Source: Sternotherus odoratus (taxonomy: Eukaryota > Chordata > Testudines > Kinosternidae). From it: a stretch of 64,000 nucleotides of DNA. Within the stretch, counting starts at the first letter, position 1, and each line of letters opens with the position of its first letter. The position numbers and the translations under genes are program-made. Positions 33,471 through 46,904 of the stretch are shown here, piece by piece. The notes beneath the pieces were generated by a model, which had not been told where the DNA came from, ran no database searches, and saw only the letters and a list, made by a program, of their open reading frames with translations. The stretch covers positions 63,372,390 through 63,436,389 of the forward strand of contig JAVMKO010000003.1 in NCBI GenBank assembly GCA_032164245.1, read 5' to 3'.

Positions 33471-36387
33471 ATTCCATAGAGAATAGGCTAGTATCATAAT
33501 TTGGGTGGAAAAGCTTCACAGTATATCTGTAGGATCACTACCTAATATATAATATTTTTGTTTTCTGTTTACTCTGATTCCCCATTTACTTTCCATAGTA
33601 CTTCAGTACGCAGACAAGGGAATAAGGGTTTTCAGTGAATAATAAAATCATGTACTGCACTTTAAAAACTTGGTTTCTCTACTGTTACTGGGAAAACATG
33701 CTGGGGAAATTCATGTAATTGGAGCATGAAATGTTATCTGTTAAATCTTCTGAAATGTATGAAAGCTGTTTCATTTCATGAGGAACATGTTTATCAATCT
33801 GAAGTCATACTAACATTTACATATCTTCAAAATTCAGTTATCACCGTGCATCAGGGAGTCATAACTCAAGATGTCAAATTTAGGACAGGCTCCTGAGAAG
33901 TAGGGCAGACTCACTCAAAATTGGTGATTACTCTATCATTAGATTATACCTAGCCAGTAACAAAAGTGAACTGCTGTATTACTACACTGGTTAACCAGAA
34001 GCCAAAAATGCAGTCTCCATAGGCATTACAGCTCTTTGCTCACCACCCAGACACTGGACGTCATGATGAGTAGTTACTGAAAACCAATTTAATCAGATGT
34101 AAAGTTCTTCTAATCCCAAAAGATCAGCCATTTAGCCAGGTCAATATATAACACAGATTCTACCCAATAATCACACTATGCCAATTCTTTAGTAACTAAA
34201 AACAAAATGTTTAATAATAAAAGAAGAGTGTTATAAACAGTTGATAAATCATATCCATACAAGTGATTACAATGTCCTTATATCAAGTTTGATTCGGTGA
34301 TGGCATAAACTGCTGTCTTGTAAAAATCTCCCTGGAATTACCCAAACAGATCTGACATCACCAGTCCTTATTCAGAGTTTCCTTGTTAGAACTCTAGCCC
34401 AGAGAAATGAAGCAGGGAATGAAGACAAAATGGAGATGTCACGTGTGCCATTTTATATCCTCTGCCATGTGCATGGAATTTTAGTGTCTCAAACAAAGTC
34501 CACAGCTCCTGTTTGCGAAAGTTGGCTCAGGAGCACATGAGCATATCACATATCCTTACATGCTTTGATGACTCACAGAGGCAACCATTGCCCATATGCT
34601 TTCTGAGACATCCACAGGAAAGGCTTACTGGGCAGGGTAATTTTTTTTTTGGATGGTCTATTGTCATCTGAGTGTCCATGATGGGCCATCAACACATCAG
34701 TCTGGCCCTAATGTAAATTCTACATAGGAATACATGTGTAAGATAGCCAATATTCATAACTTCATATACAAAGATAAACAGGATGCATATAAACAGGATA
34801 ATCAATCATAACCTTTCCATTGACACCTTACATGACATACTTTATAAAAGGTTTGCTGTAATTGTATAAGTGGTAATATCAATTATATAAATGCTCAGAG
34901 TCAATGATATAGCTCCACATATGCATTATTGAGTTTGAGGGTATTTATCTTAATTTTGCCTGTGTAACCCTTCTACCAGGTGGCTAAAAGCAGCAAAAAA
35001 GTCTGGGTTCATTATATATTTAGAGTCCCCCCTTTAAAAAAGAACTACTAACCCAGCTTGAGTCTCCACCCAGAAACCTCAGAAAACTAAACATACCATC
35101 CCTGGGTGCTCTTAATTAGGCAGAACTTCTCCTCCACTCCCAGGCTGTGTAGAAACAAGGGAATCTTTATTTAAGCCTTAAGGGAAAGGGAACACAGATG
35201 TAAACTTAGGGAAACACAGCTAGAGATAGCATATTCAAACAGATTAAAACACCCAACCCCTTCCAGTAACCTTGGCAATAATCCATCTAATTCCCTTTCC
35301 ACCTACCTGTGAGAGTGTTCCACTGGTAAGAGTCTGTTGATTGCACCAAACCCCATTCATGGCTTTGATCAGTGAATAACCACTGCCCTTTGCAGGTCAG
35401 TCTTCGGTCACAAAGAACTGCTTACCTGGTCCAGCCTGAAGGCACCACCACCCAATTGCAGCTTAGTGATTCAACTTTAATAAGGCCATAGGTACATGAC
35501 AGGAAGAGCATTATAAACATCACAGGAGCCCACTCAGTTCTGCTGCTGCCCTCTGTAATTGCTTTCACAACAAATCCTCAGTCTGCATCTTCTGCTGCCA
35601 TAGACGTGCTCTGCAGTCTCTCCAGTGACCTCTGCAGTAGAAAGAAAGCCTGAGACATGAGGCTTGTATATGAGGCCTGGCTTGTTTGTGTCAGTGTATA
35701 AAGAGGGGTCTCAGAGGTGGTTTCTTTGTCCAGCTGAGGGGAGAATGGAAAGTCCTGTCATTCACAAAGCTGGTCCATTGTAACAGACACACGTTTTAGT
35801 GATCCTGTAGAGTCTATGGGATACTGGAACCATGCTTTGATGACAATGAACCTGGCCTGGTGCCTTCACTACTGAAATGGGTCTATTATCTTTCTGGGTA
35901 ATTTGATCAAGGTCTGCTGTGTTGGCTATTTGTGCAGAGCTGAGAACACACACTCATGCAGCCAACAACTAACTACAATGTCTTCAATAAGCATTATCCT
36001 CACCATGTAACTCCCAGGAAAGAAGGGAGCTAAGAGCATACAATACCCTTGAGTGGAGTCCTGGCTGCATGGCAATAAGCTCTTTCTAACCCTCTCTGGG
36101 AGCATGCTGCTTCCAAAGTTCAAGTTTATGAGAGTTATGGTGACTTCCCAAGTGCCACTAGGGAATTCTGGGTAGGTGACAGAACTTTTCCCTTTTCACC
36201 ACTAGAGAGAGGAAAGAGCTCCTTCCCTTCTGGAGCTTCAAGCCATAGGGCTTGCACTTAGAATTTCCAAGACATCTGCTTGACATCTAGATATTATAGT
36301 AGCTGGTGTAGTGGAAGCGTTGAGAGGCTTTTCATAGCTACAATCATCTGGAGAAAAAATAATCATTAAGGGGCAGACTGTGAACCC
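31616..36387. other. Unrecognised non-coding DNA with a (TA)n tract
   Basis: No gene is supported. A (TA)n microsatellite lies at about 33440-33468 and a T-run at 34639-34650. The ORFs here are short and have no recognisable domain. Host intron or intergenic DNA is the simplest reading. Confidence 0.5.
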
Positions 36388-36457
36388 CTTATTCACACAC
36401 GACATAGAGGAACTACTTATGAGAGCATAAGTGCATATGCTCATAAGTGTGAATAAG
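36388..36457. repeat. Nested inverted repeat (cruciform-capable)
   Basis: The outer arms CTTATTCACAC (36388-36398) and GTGTGAATAAG (36447-36457) are exact reverse complements. The inner arms CTTATGAG (36416-36423) and CTCATAAG (36440-36447) are also exact and enclose GCATAAGTGCATATGC-like sequence. Confidence 0.8.
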
Positions 36458-36980
36458 TAGTCACAATATAGCCTTATGTAAACTTTGGTTACATGAAATC
36501 AGGGGGAAAATAATTCTTTATAGTCTTAAAATAAATTTTAAATGCTCCATTTAGCATCACTTAGACCTTGCGTGTTTATATATACAGGTACTGTAACAAA
36601 TGGGGGTTGTCTGAGTTTAACCCACACATATAGCAGAGAAATTTACTTTACTTTAGAGCTCCCACTGCGGGATCTAACCTCGACTTAATCTCGGAGACTA
36701 AAATCCTCTCCTCTACACCCAGTTTGAGTAATTTATGTGGGTGCTGGAAACTGAGGGGAAAAAAAGGTAGGGGCTGATTATCTCATCCTGCACTTTATGA
36801 TTGTCCCGCCAGCCTAATTCAGGGAGCAGTAAGTTGCCCTAGTATCCTTCATCCACAGGACAGGGGAAACTCCAATGTAACTTCTTTACCCTTTCTCCTG
36901 CAAGAGAGCCCTACACACCCATAGGATTGTCAAGGGAAAGGAGCGGGGCAAGTTTTTATCCCTTCAGACAGACCTTAAGT

Positions 36981-37152
36981 CAGGGGTAGTCAATAGGCCA
37001 ACTGGGTGCCAAATCCAGACCCCAAATACTTTTGAACAGACACTGAAATCTTATATACTTATTATTTTGTATTATTTTCTCTGGAATCTGGACCTTGACT
37101 AAACCTTGCCCAAAAGATTTGGATCTAGTCAAAAAATAATTGACTACCCCTG
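36981..37152. mobile_element. hAT-type MITE (CAGGGGTAGTCAAT ends)
   Basis: The left CAGGGGTAGTCAAT and right ATTGACTACCCCTG ends are perfect 14-bp inverted repeats. Flanks CCTTAAGT and CCCTAAAT are an approximate 8-bp duplication. The element is 172 bp with no coding capacity. Its age is indicated by the decayed duplication. Confidence 0.8.
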
Positions 37153-39910
37153 CCCTAAATGGTGCATAAGGCTTGTGTGCAGGCCCCTTACACTGGGGAG
37201 AATATCACCCTAAGTTACTGGTGGGAATTTAAAAATCACCTATATCTCATTCAAAACCATGTACAAAAAATATGCACTTGCATGTAAACTCTATATAGCT
37301 GATCTCCAAAACCTAATTCTTTGCTTCATTAGTCTGTCTAAAGAGAAGCAGAGAAACTCTGGTCTGCTGCTGAAGCTATCAAACTGTACTCATTTGCTTC
37401 ATATCAGTGTGTAGGTGTGTGCATGAAGGCGGAGGTTATTTCCAGCGTGCATTTATCACATTAACTTGAGTGGATTGATGTTAGAAAAATTCATAAAAGT
37501 GATTTTACTCTCTTTTCAATTTTATAATAGAAAGTTTTGCAACTATGAGTTCCATCTCATACGTTTGTTAATACTAACTAGTTATTATGTAAGGTTATTT
37601 TCCTGATGTAGTCAAACTGGGCAATACCATTAATTCTAATGATATAGTTTCTCTTTGTGAGATGCATTCAATTCATCATGCCATGTTATTTAATTTAAAT
37701 AATTCTAGTAACATTAGCTGGTTTTACACATGAAAAAATATTCCTAAAAGAATCTATGTAACTGAAAAAGTATTTATTTTTATACACACATGACATTATC
37801 CCAGAATGGGTAAGTGCAGTGTAGTAATTATAATTCTTAATTAACAAATAACACTATACTCAAGCACTTTTTTTTTTAATTTATGAAATTTTTTCAGGTA
37901 TTCCTTATATGGTACTTTATTTTAGAATGGCATTTTTGTTACTTTCAGAGCTGCTAGAGATAGTGCTCCTGTCTTTGCCACTAGAAAGAAAAATTCATAA
38001 ACCCTTACATGTGGAAAGCATTTGTGAACAAGGCAGCAGATGCACAGGTGCTCCTAAATACTTTTCTCTGTTTTGCACTAAGAGTTGTACAGCACATATA
38101 CAGTTACACAAATACAGCTACTCTACCTCTGTACCTTTGGGTCAGTTGGTAATATAAATGTATTCTCCTCTATGAACAACAGGAATGCATCACCTTATCC
38201 TCTGTACTCAATACCCAAACAGATATTCTCAAAGGAATGAACTGTCTTTTACTAAAAACTTTGTAAAACTTTCTTATTTCCTTCTAAAAATTAAACACAT
38301 TTAAGTTTATGGGCTAGGCTAAACATGGACGACTTTCTGATTGCATTTACTCTCCTTGGAGGAACTCTTCTTTTATTAATAATAAACTGACAGTTGGCAA
38401 CTTATAATTAAATAACAAGATACAACTGACTTGGGAAAGGAACATCCTTCACAATACCACCAGCAGTACATGCATTTTGTAGAAACTGGGACTGGATGAT
38501 TAAAAGTGTGCACTCTTCTCCCCAGTGTACTCAGCAGGGCTGAGTCCTTTTCTTTCATCTTATTCAATAGGTGCAGTTCCAGGAGTCTGGAAACTAAGTC
38601 ATAACAACTTTGGAAGCAAACGTAGCACAACAAGGTGAAGAATCTGTTTCTGTTTATGCTTAGGACAAACCCCTGTGGCAAAGTTTAAAGTCATTCCCTA
38701 AATCATTTATTATAGTCTTACTACAAAGAAAAAGAAAGTTCAAAGTTGATAAAAGATAATAAGCCGTGCAGACATGAGCATGTAAGTACATAGCTAGTCG
38801 GCAAAACAGGAAATGTGTATTTAAGCTATTGCACACACTTTTACTTTCCTATATATTAGGAGCTAAAGGAGCCACATGCTTCCCAAAGCAGTGAGCATCT
38901 CTAATTGCTTACTTCTGCACAGCATCTCTTAGGCTGACGCACATCAACAACACACTTCACAAATCAGAACAAATCACAGAGAGGCCATTTTTAAAAAAAA
39001 AAAAAGCTACAGACTGATTTCAATTCTGACAAGGATTTTGAGTGTAACTTCTTAGCTAAGAGAATTCTTCAGATGAGGGGCACATTATACAAAGAAAAAA
39101 CTTTAAAGAAATGAGAGGTTTAAAAAGACCTATTAAGTCAGCTAATTCATCACCTTGTCAACACCTCTTTGCTGCAATCAACAGTCCTACTGTGTGAGCA
39201 AGACAAGAAGCTGTCAGAAGAGAAGCAAACACATCCAAACTATGATGGAGTAAAAAAGGTAAAGGACTAAGGCTGTATGCAGCAAAATCTAAAGTTTTGG
39301 ACACACTGAGGGAAGTCCAGGGTAGAAGAAATGGCAATTGTTTAGTAAATTTACACTAGTAAATTTAGTAAATTTACACAAGTCAGAAATCTTGTTAGGA
39401 TAGAACAGACCACAACCTAATGCGTCTTGGGTTTGTTTGTTTTTTTTGAGGTAACAAGACAATGTTTTGACGATTGTATTCTTCCCATCCCCAACACCTC
39501 AAGTATAGAGAATTCTTGAATTTCAGCCATTTGAGACTTTGCCACAGCTAAGGAATGTTTGGGTTGCAAAGATAGCAAAAGGAGGCTGAACACTAAAGAT
39601 ACCAAACAGTTTGAAAGAACATTATAAATGGGTCCATTAACCAGCAGCTTGACAGTTCTTAATTTCATTTAGGGTATGCGCAAAAACACCCATTGATAGC
39701 CCTTGCTACACTGACTTTTATAATGTGCTTTGCATGACTTAAAATGCCACTGGCTGATTTGAACAGGGCAGCAGGTCAATTTCTCTCTTTGTGAGATTAC
39801 CTCTGTGAAATCAATCAGACCTAACTACTTGATGACTTTGAGAGACAAATTCTTCCAAGTGTCAAAAGACTAATCGCCCAGTGACTCTTTGCCAATGCTT
39901 TTATATACAA
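37153..39910. other. Unrecognised AT-rich DNA
   Basis: Nothing gene-like is seen. A short local tandem duplication of TAGTAAATTTAC lies at about 39341-39376. Confidence 0.5.
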
Positions 39911-39999
39911 CTAGCGAAAGTGCCCGGCATTGCTCAGGTCAGTCAGAGGTGGGGAGGGGGCAGACAGCTGAGCGAGTGCGGGGTCCATTGGATGGGGGA
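39911..39999 (-). mobile_element. Helitron 3' end fragment
   Basis: The sequence CTAGCGAAAGTGCCCGGCAT followed by GGTGGGGAGGGGGCAGA and GAGCGAGTGCGGGGTCC matches the left part of the Helitron at 42484. On the minus strand it ends with a decayed hairpin and CTAG before a T. It is truncated or internally deleted (89 bp). Confidence 0.65.
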
Positions 40000-42483
40000 T
40001 TAACGTAAACGTTAATCAAAAACTGTTGGTACAAAAATGATGCTTGATGATAATAGATAATAAGAATTGAGACTGTGAAATCAGGATAAATAAAGTAACA
40101 GATTGCAACTTCCAGCTACTTTCTGCACTTCAGAACAGTGCAGTGTTTATCTGAAAAATTTGTATGAAGAAAGGGAAAATCCATATTCTTCCAACACAAT
40201 GAATTCATCCTCAGTGTCAAAACACATTAAGAAACAAAACTGATCTGATTGCCTAATGAGGTTCTATTCAATCAAGAAATTCACATCAGAATTCTCCATT
40301 GTCCCTTGATGTAGCCCATTAGTTTTTAGAAATAATATCTGAAGGATGTAAGATACTGAGACTCTTTCCTCTCAGGGAAAAACTTCTGACTTTCTCCAAG
40401 AGACACACACTTTGGAAATGTATCTTTCTATTAGAAAAAAGTAGTATTCAAAGTGATGAAGATTTCCACATTTCTCCTGTTCTGTATACCCTGGGGCTAT
40501 AGGGTAAATCGGTTTATTTTTTATGACCATAAAGTTCTCTGTTTCTTCTATAGCAATATCTTATGACAAAATTCATAAAATGAGCCTCTTAATGTGTATT
40601 CAGAGATTGATTTAAAAAACATTAAATGCACACAAGGCTATAAAGTAATTACATTTATGAAATACTTATTGACATATGAACAAGACCTGTGGGAGTATTT
40701 TTCTCAGATATTATGTGCCTTACATCACAGTAATGCCCTTTTGCAGCAAAATAAATAATACTTTGAAAAACATATACAAACTGACTATTTCTTATTAATA
40801 TCTAACATAAAAATTAAGAAAAATACATATTTATTTAATATAGCCTCTCAGTATTTCATATACAAAGGGAAAGAATAAAATAAGTCTGATCTTTAGATTT
40901 TCACATTGTGCATTAAGTCAAAGATTAATATTAAACATTTTGCACTCTGATTTTCAATGGTTTTAGACAAGAAATGAAGGTGTTATTAAGAGCTGTGATT
41001 TAAAAGAATATTAAATATGTGAAAGGTCAAATATTTATTAGAAATGAGTTCTCATTTCTCATATATGACAGCAGAGATAGTAGGAAGAACAAGAGCTATA
41101 CTCAGATTCTGCAGAACAGGGCTATCATGCTTCATTCCAGAGATGGGGCATTCAAGAGAAGAGCCATGGGGTTGCCCACCCACTGACTGCATAGATGTAA
41201 GGGCTAAAGCACACAATCTGCCCTATGTAGCCAATGGAAACTGGCATGTTTCACATCATAGTGTTAATGTTAACCTAACTGAAGCATCACATCAGCCCAT
41301 TATCATGGTTCCTTATTATTTTCACAGATAGGATGGTAGTTTAATATCCTGCTATTTCTGCATGTCAGAATCAAAGATAGGAACGTCAGCCTACCAAGCA
41401 CATCTGTAGGACAGTGCAGTATCAATGGCTATATCATAACTCAGAGCTCCAACATGAGTGCTTTGACAGAGAATCTCAGGACAGAAGAACTGGGCAATCT
41501 TTTAAAGAATACAACCCAAAATATCTTCCTATATTGGTCTTTAATCTTTTTTTATTCATGAACTGACATTTTGTGAAGTACATTTTAATGGGACATTACA
41601 GATCTGCAGCAAACTATTCACCAGAAAGAAACTTTCTAACCTTCAAAAGGTATCAACCTAGTTCTAGAGAACTTCTGTGGACTTTAAAGGCTCAACACTC
41701 ATTTGTGGTGAACATCCCTGCTGCCTTTGTTGAATAATTACATAAATGTTTCTGAGCAACACTATACATTTTTATTATTATTTGTTTCAAGTAGCATTTG
41801 CAGTGTAGTAGGCACTGTACAAACACAAAACAAGGCACAGCTCATTCCATGAAGGCCTCAGAACCTAAAAAAGCGATAACAAACAACTCAAGGTGGCGGG
41901 GGGATAACAAATGAGGTGACCATATAATTGTTTACCATATCTTGTAAGTTGCGGTCTGGGGTTTAGTTTTGTTTTGTGGTATTCTTGTTTTACTCTACAA
42001 TCACTATTGTAACCTGCGAGTGTCAGTGTAGACTTGGAACATCAGGAGGAAGCTGAATGAACATCAGGAGGAAGCTGAATTAAAAATGGATATTCTATGC
42101 ACACATTCCCACACATAGTAAAACCCCTAAGGACTTCTAATGAGTTCCATGGGAGTTCTGCAGAAGGGTTCTGGATAATTAATGCTACAGGATCAGGGGT
42201 CTCCGCACACAGGTCTCAAAGTCTACAGGAGTAGAGAAGTCCCCAGGAGCAGATTCCTCTTCCCGCAGACCTTAGGAAACTCAATCTTTTGGAAATATAG
42301 AATTGTAAAGGTCAAAGACAAATGTTAACTCCACCCTTCAGAGAAGCCAGCCTCCCATGTTAGTTTTTTGGTCCCCCTTACAACTACATTGTAAAGTGTG
42401 TTAGTTTTGGATTAAGGACTATCAGATGTTTCCCTCCATATTTTAGACATCTCACTGAAAAAGTTCCATCTTTTATAAAAAGA
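40000..42483. other. Non-coding DNA with an old SINE-like relic and a direct duplication
   Basis: About 41759-41880 resembles the relic at 640-790 (GTAGTAGGCACTGTACAAACAC). At 42038-42080 ACATCAGGAGGAAGCTGAAT is directly repeated. The rest is unrecognised. Confidence 0.5.
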
Positions 42484-42865
42484 CTAGCAAAAATACCCGG
42501 CGTTGCTCGGGTCCGTCGGAGGTGGGGAGGGGGCAGAGAGCTGAGCGAGTGCGGGGTCCGTTGGAGGGGGGAGGGGACAGAGAGCTGAGTGAGTATGGGG
42601 TCCGTTGGAGGGGGGTATAATGACATCATAACTATGTCACAGAGAACAGCAGCTGCCCAGCTGATGTGAATGGGCTTTAAAGCATTTCACCCCTGGGGGG
42701 CGTCAGAGGTGAGATTTGAAAAATTTTCGACTCTTACCCTGATTAGGACCCTAAAGCCTATAACTGTACCAAAGTTCAAGTCTCCAGCTCAAATGGTATG
42801 GAAGGAGTAAGGCAGCATACATACACGCACACACGCATACACCATTTGACGTTTATATATATAGA
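42484..42865 (-). mobile_element. Non-autonomous Helitron (382 bp)
   Basis: On the minus strand it begins TCTATATATATAAACG at 42865 after a host A. It ends with a hairpin ACCCG-(8)-CGGGT (42512-42495), a short spacer and CTAG (42487-42484) before a host T. All Helitron terminal rules are met. The interior holds a duplicated GAGGGGGG-CAGAGAGCTGAG segment and a (CA/CG) tract near 42820-42842. No Rep/helicase is present. Confidence 0.8.
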
Positions 42866-44992
42866 TTACCATTATGGATGTCCCCTGTATATTTCAAATG
42901 GCAAAGCTAAATATAGGACATTGGACTGTGGGAGCACAAGCACCCTGCTATAGTTAATTTTTCTGATGTCAGGGACTCTAAGAGAATAAGGGTGGGGGGC
43001 TATCTCCAGAAATCCTCATAAGATCCCACATCCCCCAACTGCAATAGCTTGTCTACTCTAGTTTATTGCATTGGGTTAGAACAGGGCCTTGGGGAATAAT
43101 TGAAGGTAACATAATAGTAAACACTGAGGTCTTTATTTTCTACTCAGTCCCAGCTCAGCTCAGAGAGAGTGGAAAGGGAAGATTGAAGGTTGATTAGGGC
43201 TGCCCAGCTCCATTGCAAGTTGGGGCTGAATAGGGGCTTCTCTAACTTACATCACTTTTATAAGGGAGTTTACACTAGTGGAGAATCAACTACAGCAGAG
43301 TTCCTCTCAGTCAGGCCCCCACCTTTATCCCTCCCTATCCTGTCCCTGCCCCGCTCCTTACACGCCCCTCCCTTTTTAATCTCTTATTTCAGGGGCTGTG
43401 CAGGGCATTGGGAACAAGATGTAGTAAAGCTGATTCCACCAACTTTACATTAGCAGAGTTACCCTGCTGGGACCTCCCCACTGAGAGAATTCTGCACTGG
43501 TTTCTCCCACTGCTTTAAGCCAGCACAAAGTGACCTTAGAGGTATGATGCCCATTTTTATACATTTTAGCATTTCCATTACTAATATAAATTTCCTACAG
43601 ATAGTAAGGATTTCCAGATTGTTGTGGAAAGTGGCAGACTTTCTGGCTTCTGCCCTTTTTTTCCCTCTGTCCTACAGATGAATATGAAAGGGTGGAACCT
43701 GATGCAAGAGTGCTCCATTTGATGGGAAATTATCCCAGTCAGAATGGCTCCTTAATCAGTTAGCAGGGACAGAGAGGTATAATCAGAATCAAAGTACTCC
43801 TGCTGTCAGACTTCAGGAGAATGGCCTCACATCAGAACAAATAGAGGGGGAAATTGTTTCTTTTTTGGTCATATCTCCAAAAATGGGTCTGTGAACGATC
43901 AGCACAACAGACTATTAGAGAGTCAAATAGTCATTCGATAAGGTTGGATAAACCAGTTTTCTTCCCTTTCAAAATATAAAGGTGTATTAACTGAAGCCTT
44001 GTTAGCCAAAGAGATATTATCTAATGATGACGACTGTAGCACACTGGGGCAGAAGTCTTCTACATCTTAACAGTCCTGAACACTCCTGCTTAGAAAAAGG
44101 CAGTTTGGCTGAAGTTTTGCAACAGTTCGATAAAGCTGTTTCCCATGTGGTCAGCCTGTTTGTATAAATGCAGTGCTTCTGTGGACAGACTCTTCTCCTG
44201 TGTAATATCCTGATGCCACATGTGGTCCCTTTCCTTTACATCCTGAAGGCACATAACTGAGCAGTATTTCTTCTGAAGTGAAATAATATTTGACTTCTGA
44301 TCTTGATATCCTAAAAGCATAAAACTGAGCAGCATGGCATAATTGAAGAGGTGAAATGGCATGTATTGCTAGTCACAGCAAGACAACCTCAAGCCTAAAT
44401 TTCCTTAACTGAATCAGATGGACACACACCATACATGTGTTTACAGACTCTGGGTTCCAATTAAGTTGTAAAACCCCCATGGTCCCGCTTTCTTACAAGT
44501 GGTTTAGATTTTTAAATCACCTTACACAACCCCAGTCGACAAGGCATTGCACTTTTGGAATCAGTTGCAAAAAAACCATGAATAATTTCTGGTAGTTGTA
44601 CAACCAGATTCGTTCTGGAGCAAATCCTGTTCCTGTAGCCAGAGATGTTCCAGTGTGGCCCCATTGCATCAATGAGGATTTGGAAGGAGCACATAACCTT
44701 TTGTGGGGCACAGGACACCACTCTGCAAGGATTTCCTGCATGACCAAATTGTATGAGACAGGATGGATATTTTCTCCCATAAGACCACAAAGTGTCACAA
44801 ATGTACAGTTGTTACCCAATGAGATGCATACATTTCAAAAAACAATATGGAAAGGTACTTTTTGTGCATCCCAAACATCACAATTTTTAAGTACTTGACT
44901 ATTCTTGCACAGGAGCTTAAAGTTAGCCAGTATTTTAAGTATTAGGGATTTAGAACCAGATTTTCAAAGGTATTTAGGTGCACAGGGGGATT
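42866..44992. other. Unrecognised non-coding DNA
   Basis: No supported gene. Two overlapping minus-strand frames near 44512-44819 have no domain that I recognise. Confidence 0.45.
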
Positions 44993-45000
44993 TTCTAAAG

Positions 45001-45322
45001 CAGTGGTTCTCAAACTGGGGGTTGTGACCCCCCTGGGGATCGCAGGCTGATTCCAGGGGTGTCACGAGCTGCTGACACCTTCAGCAGCACTTCAACCGAA
45101 GCTCCAAACATGCGAGTGAGTCCGCCAAAAAACCGCCGAAGTGCAAGCTTCCGCTATTGGCGGCATTTCGGCGGACACAGAGACGAACACTGTATGTCCA
45201 TCGAAATGCCTCCGAAACCGGAAGAGTTCAATTTGGCGGCATTTCAGCGGATATACTCGGGGCGCGAGAGGACACAGCAGAGCAAAAAGGGGTCACCAAA
45301 CCAGCAAGTTTGAGAACCACTG
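45001..45322. mobile_element. hAT-type MITE
   Basis: The ends CAGTGGTTCTCAAAC and GTTTGAGAACCACTG are perfect 15-bp inverted repeats, flanked by an exact 8-bp duplication TTCTAAAG (44993-45000 and 45323-45330). It is 322 bp and non-coding. The overlapping open frames on the plus strand are artefacts of a CpG-richer core containing CGGCATTTCGGCGG words. Confidence 0.92.
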
Positions 45323-45330
45323 TTCTAAAG

Positions 45331-46900
45331 TGTCTAAGAAACTCAGGCATCTAACTTCCATTGATTGCACCTTTAGGAGTCAATACCTTTGAAAGGTTGG
45401 CCTTCAGTCATTAGAATGAAGTTCTCTTCTATTAAAACTTACATTTCAATGTTTTTCCTCCTTTTCCTATGTTGAGCTGTCACTTATGTTAAACTGATGA
45501 TTTTCCCCATGTATCTTGCCTTATACTGTATACTCATTAAAACTTCAAGGAGAGTGTCACTCACCACCTAGGAATAACCATTCACCACATCCATTGTTTT
45601 GTCAGATTTGGTGAGCAAGATGTCCTAAATTTTCTCCTCAAATAGTTTTTTAATATGAAGCCTTTATAGTAAGAGTTTCATTGATAGCTACAGAAAAAAA
45701 GTATTTCAAAACTAAAAGTTGTAGAATCAGCCAGTGTTAAACAATACTTCTGAAACTTAACTAGATGAAAGTAGCTGTATCTCACAAGTTACCTCATCTT
45801 TTTTCTTCTAATTAGAACCACTCTAAAAATCCTTAGGGGGAACATTATAGAAAGCAAGCAATGATTTTCCTTTGGTTATCCAGGCCATGTCTCCTCAATT
45901 AATTATTGACATGCTGAGGAAAACTAGGACTGCTGGAGCAATTAGCATACCACTTTGGACAAAGAAAGTAAAGAAGCCAGCCATAATACAGTGACTGTCT
46001 GACCTGAGAGGAAGTAACTCATTCTGAGACACTGCTCTGTGGATACATTTTAACAAGGCAAGATAGAATGTTTCTGATTAGCAAGTACAGAGAGCTATTG
46101 TAATGCTTTACACCATTTTCAATAAGCAGTTGGCTTTCAGTACAATACCTTTAAAATAATCTTCAAAACATGTAAGAAATGCAATTTTTGGAGTAATGGA
46201 AGTTGTAAACAAAAGCCTCCTGTCCCTCTAAGTAACAAATCTTCAACTATTTTTGAGACATAAGGCCAGATTTTCAAAAGATCCAAGCTCCCATTAAGCA
46301 CCAAAATATGTGCCAAAACATACCGAGCTCTTCTAAAATCTGGCATAGAGAGCCTTTTCAGTAGCCTACAGATTGTTTTCCTCTTCTATATTAGCTCCTC
46401 CTACATTCCTAATTAGCTTCACTCAGTTGACATTTGTACTTTGCAAAATGTTGCAGTCAATCATATTTATAGCCCCATCCTCTTAAGCAAATGTCTCAAC
46501 CTTAATATTCTTCAGATTTCACAAACTCAAATATAAACTATAATGAGAAAATATTATTTGCATAATGGAGCTGGGACATGACTCAGAGGCTATTTTTATG
46601 GCGAGTCCATGATTTAGCTTTTACAATATTTACTACAAACTTTAAAGCAAGTAGCATGAAATAAAACGTCTTCCATTTACTTTATACATTTTATCACTAC
46701 CACAAAGTGACATTCTGAAAGACACATCAGATACTCTAAACTATATTTTGTTCTCTTGGTTTAGGTTGTTTTGTTTGTTTTCCTGTATACTTTTGTGAAT
46801 TGGTCTGCTCCAGAAAGATAACTGACTGAAGATAAAATTAGAAACTAAATTATTTGTTAGTTCTCTCATATGAGATAAAGTGCTACTGACACAATTCTGT
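45331..46900. other. Unrecognised non-coding DNA
   Basis: AT-rich; nothing recognisable is seen on either strand. Confidence 0.5.
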
Positions 46901-46904
46901 AAAT

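Noticed and set aside
44512..44898. Three overlapping frames near 44.5-44.9 kb as a possible gene or pseudogene
   Set aside because: No recognisable motif, comparable open length on both strands, and no splice or promoter signals.
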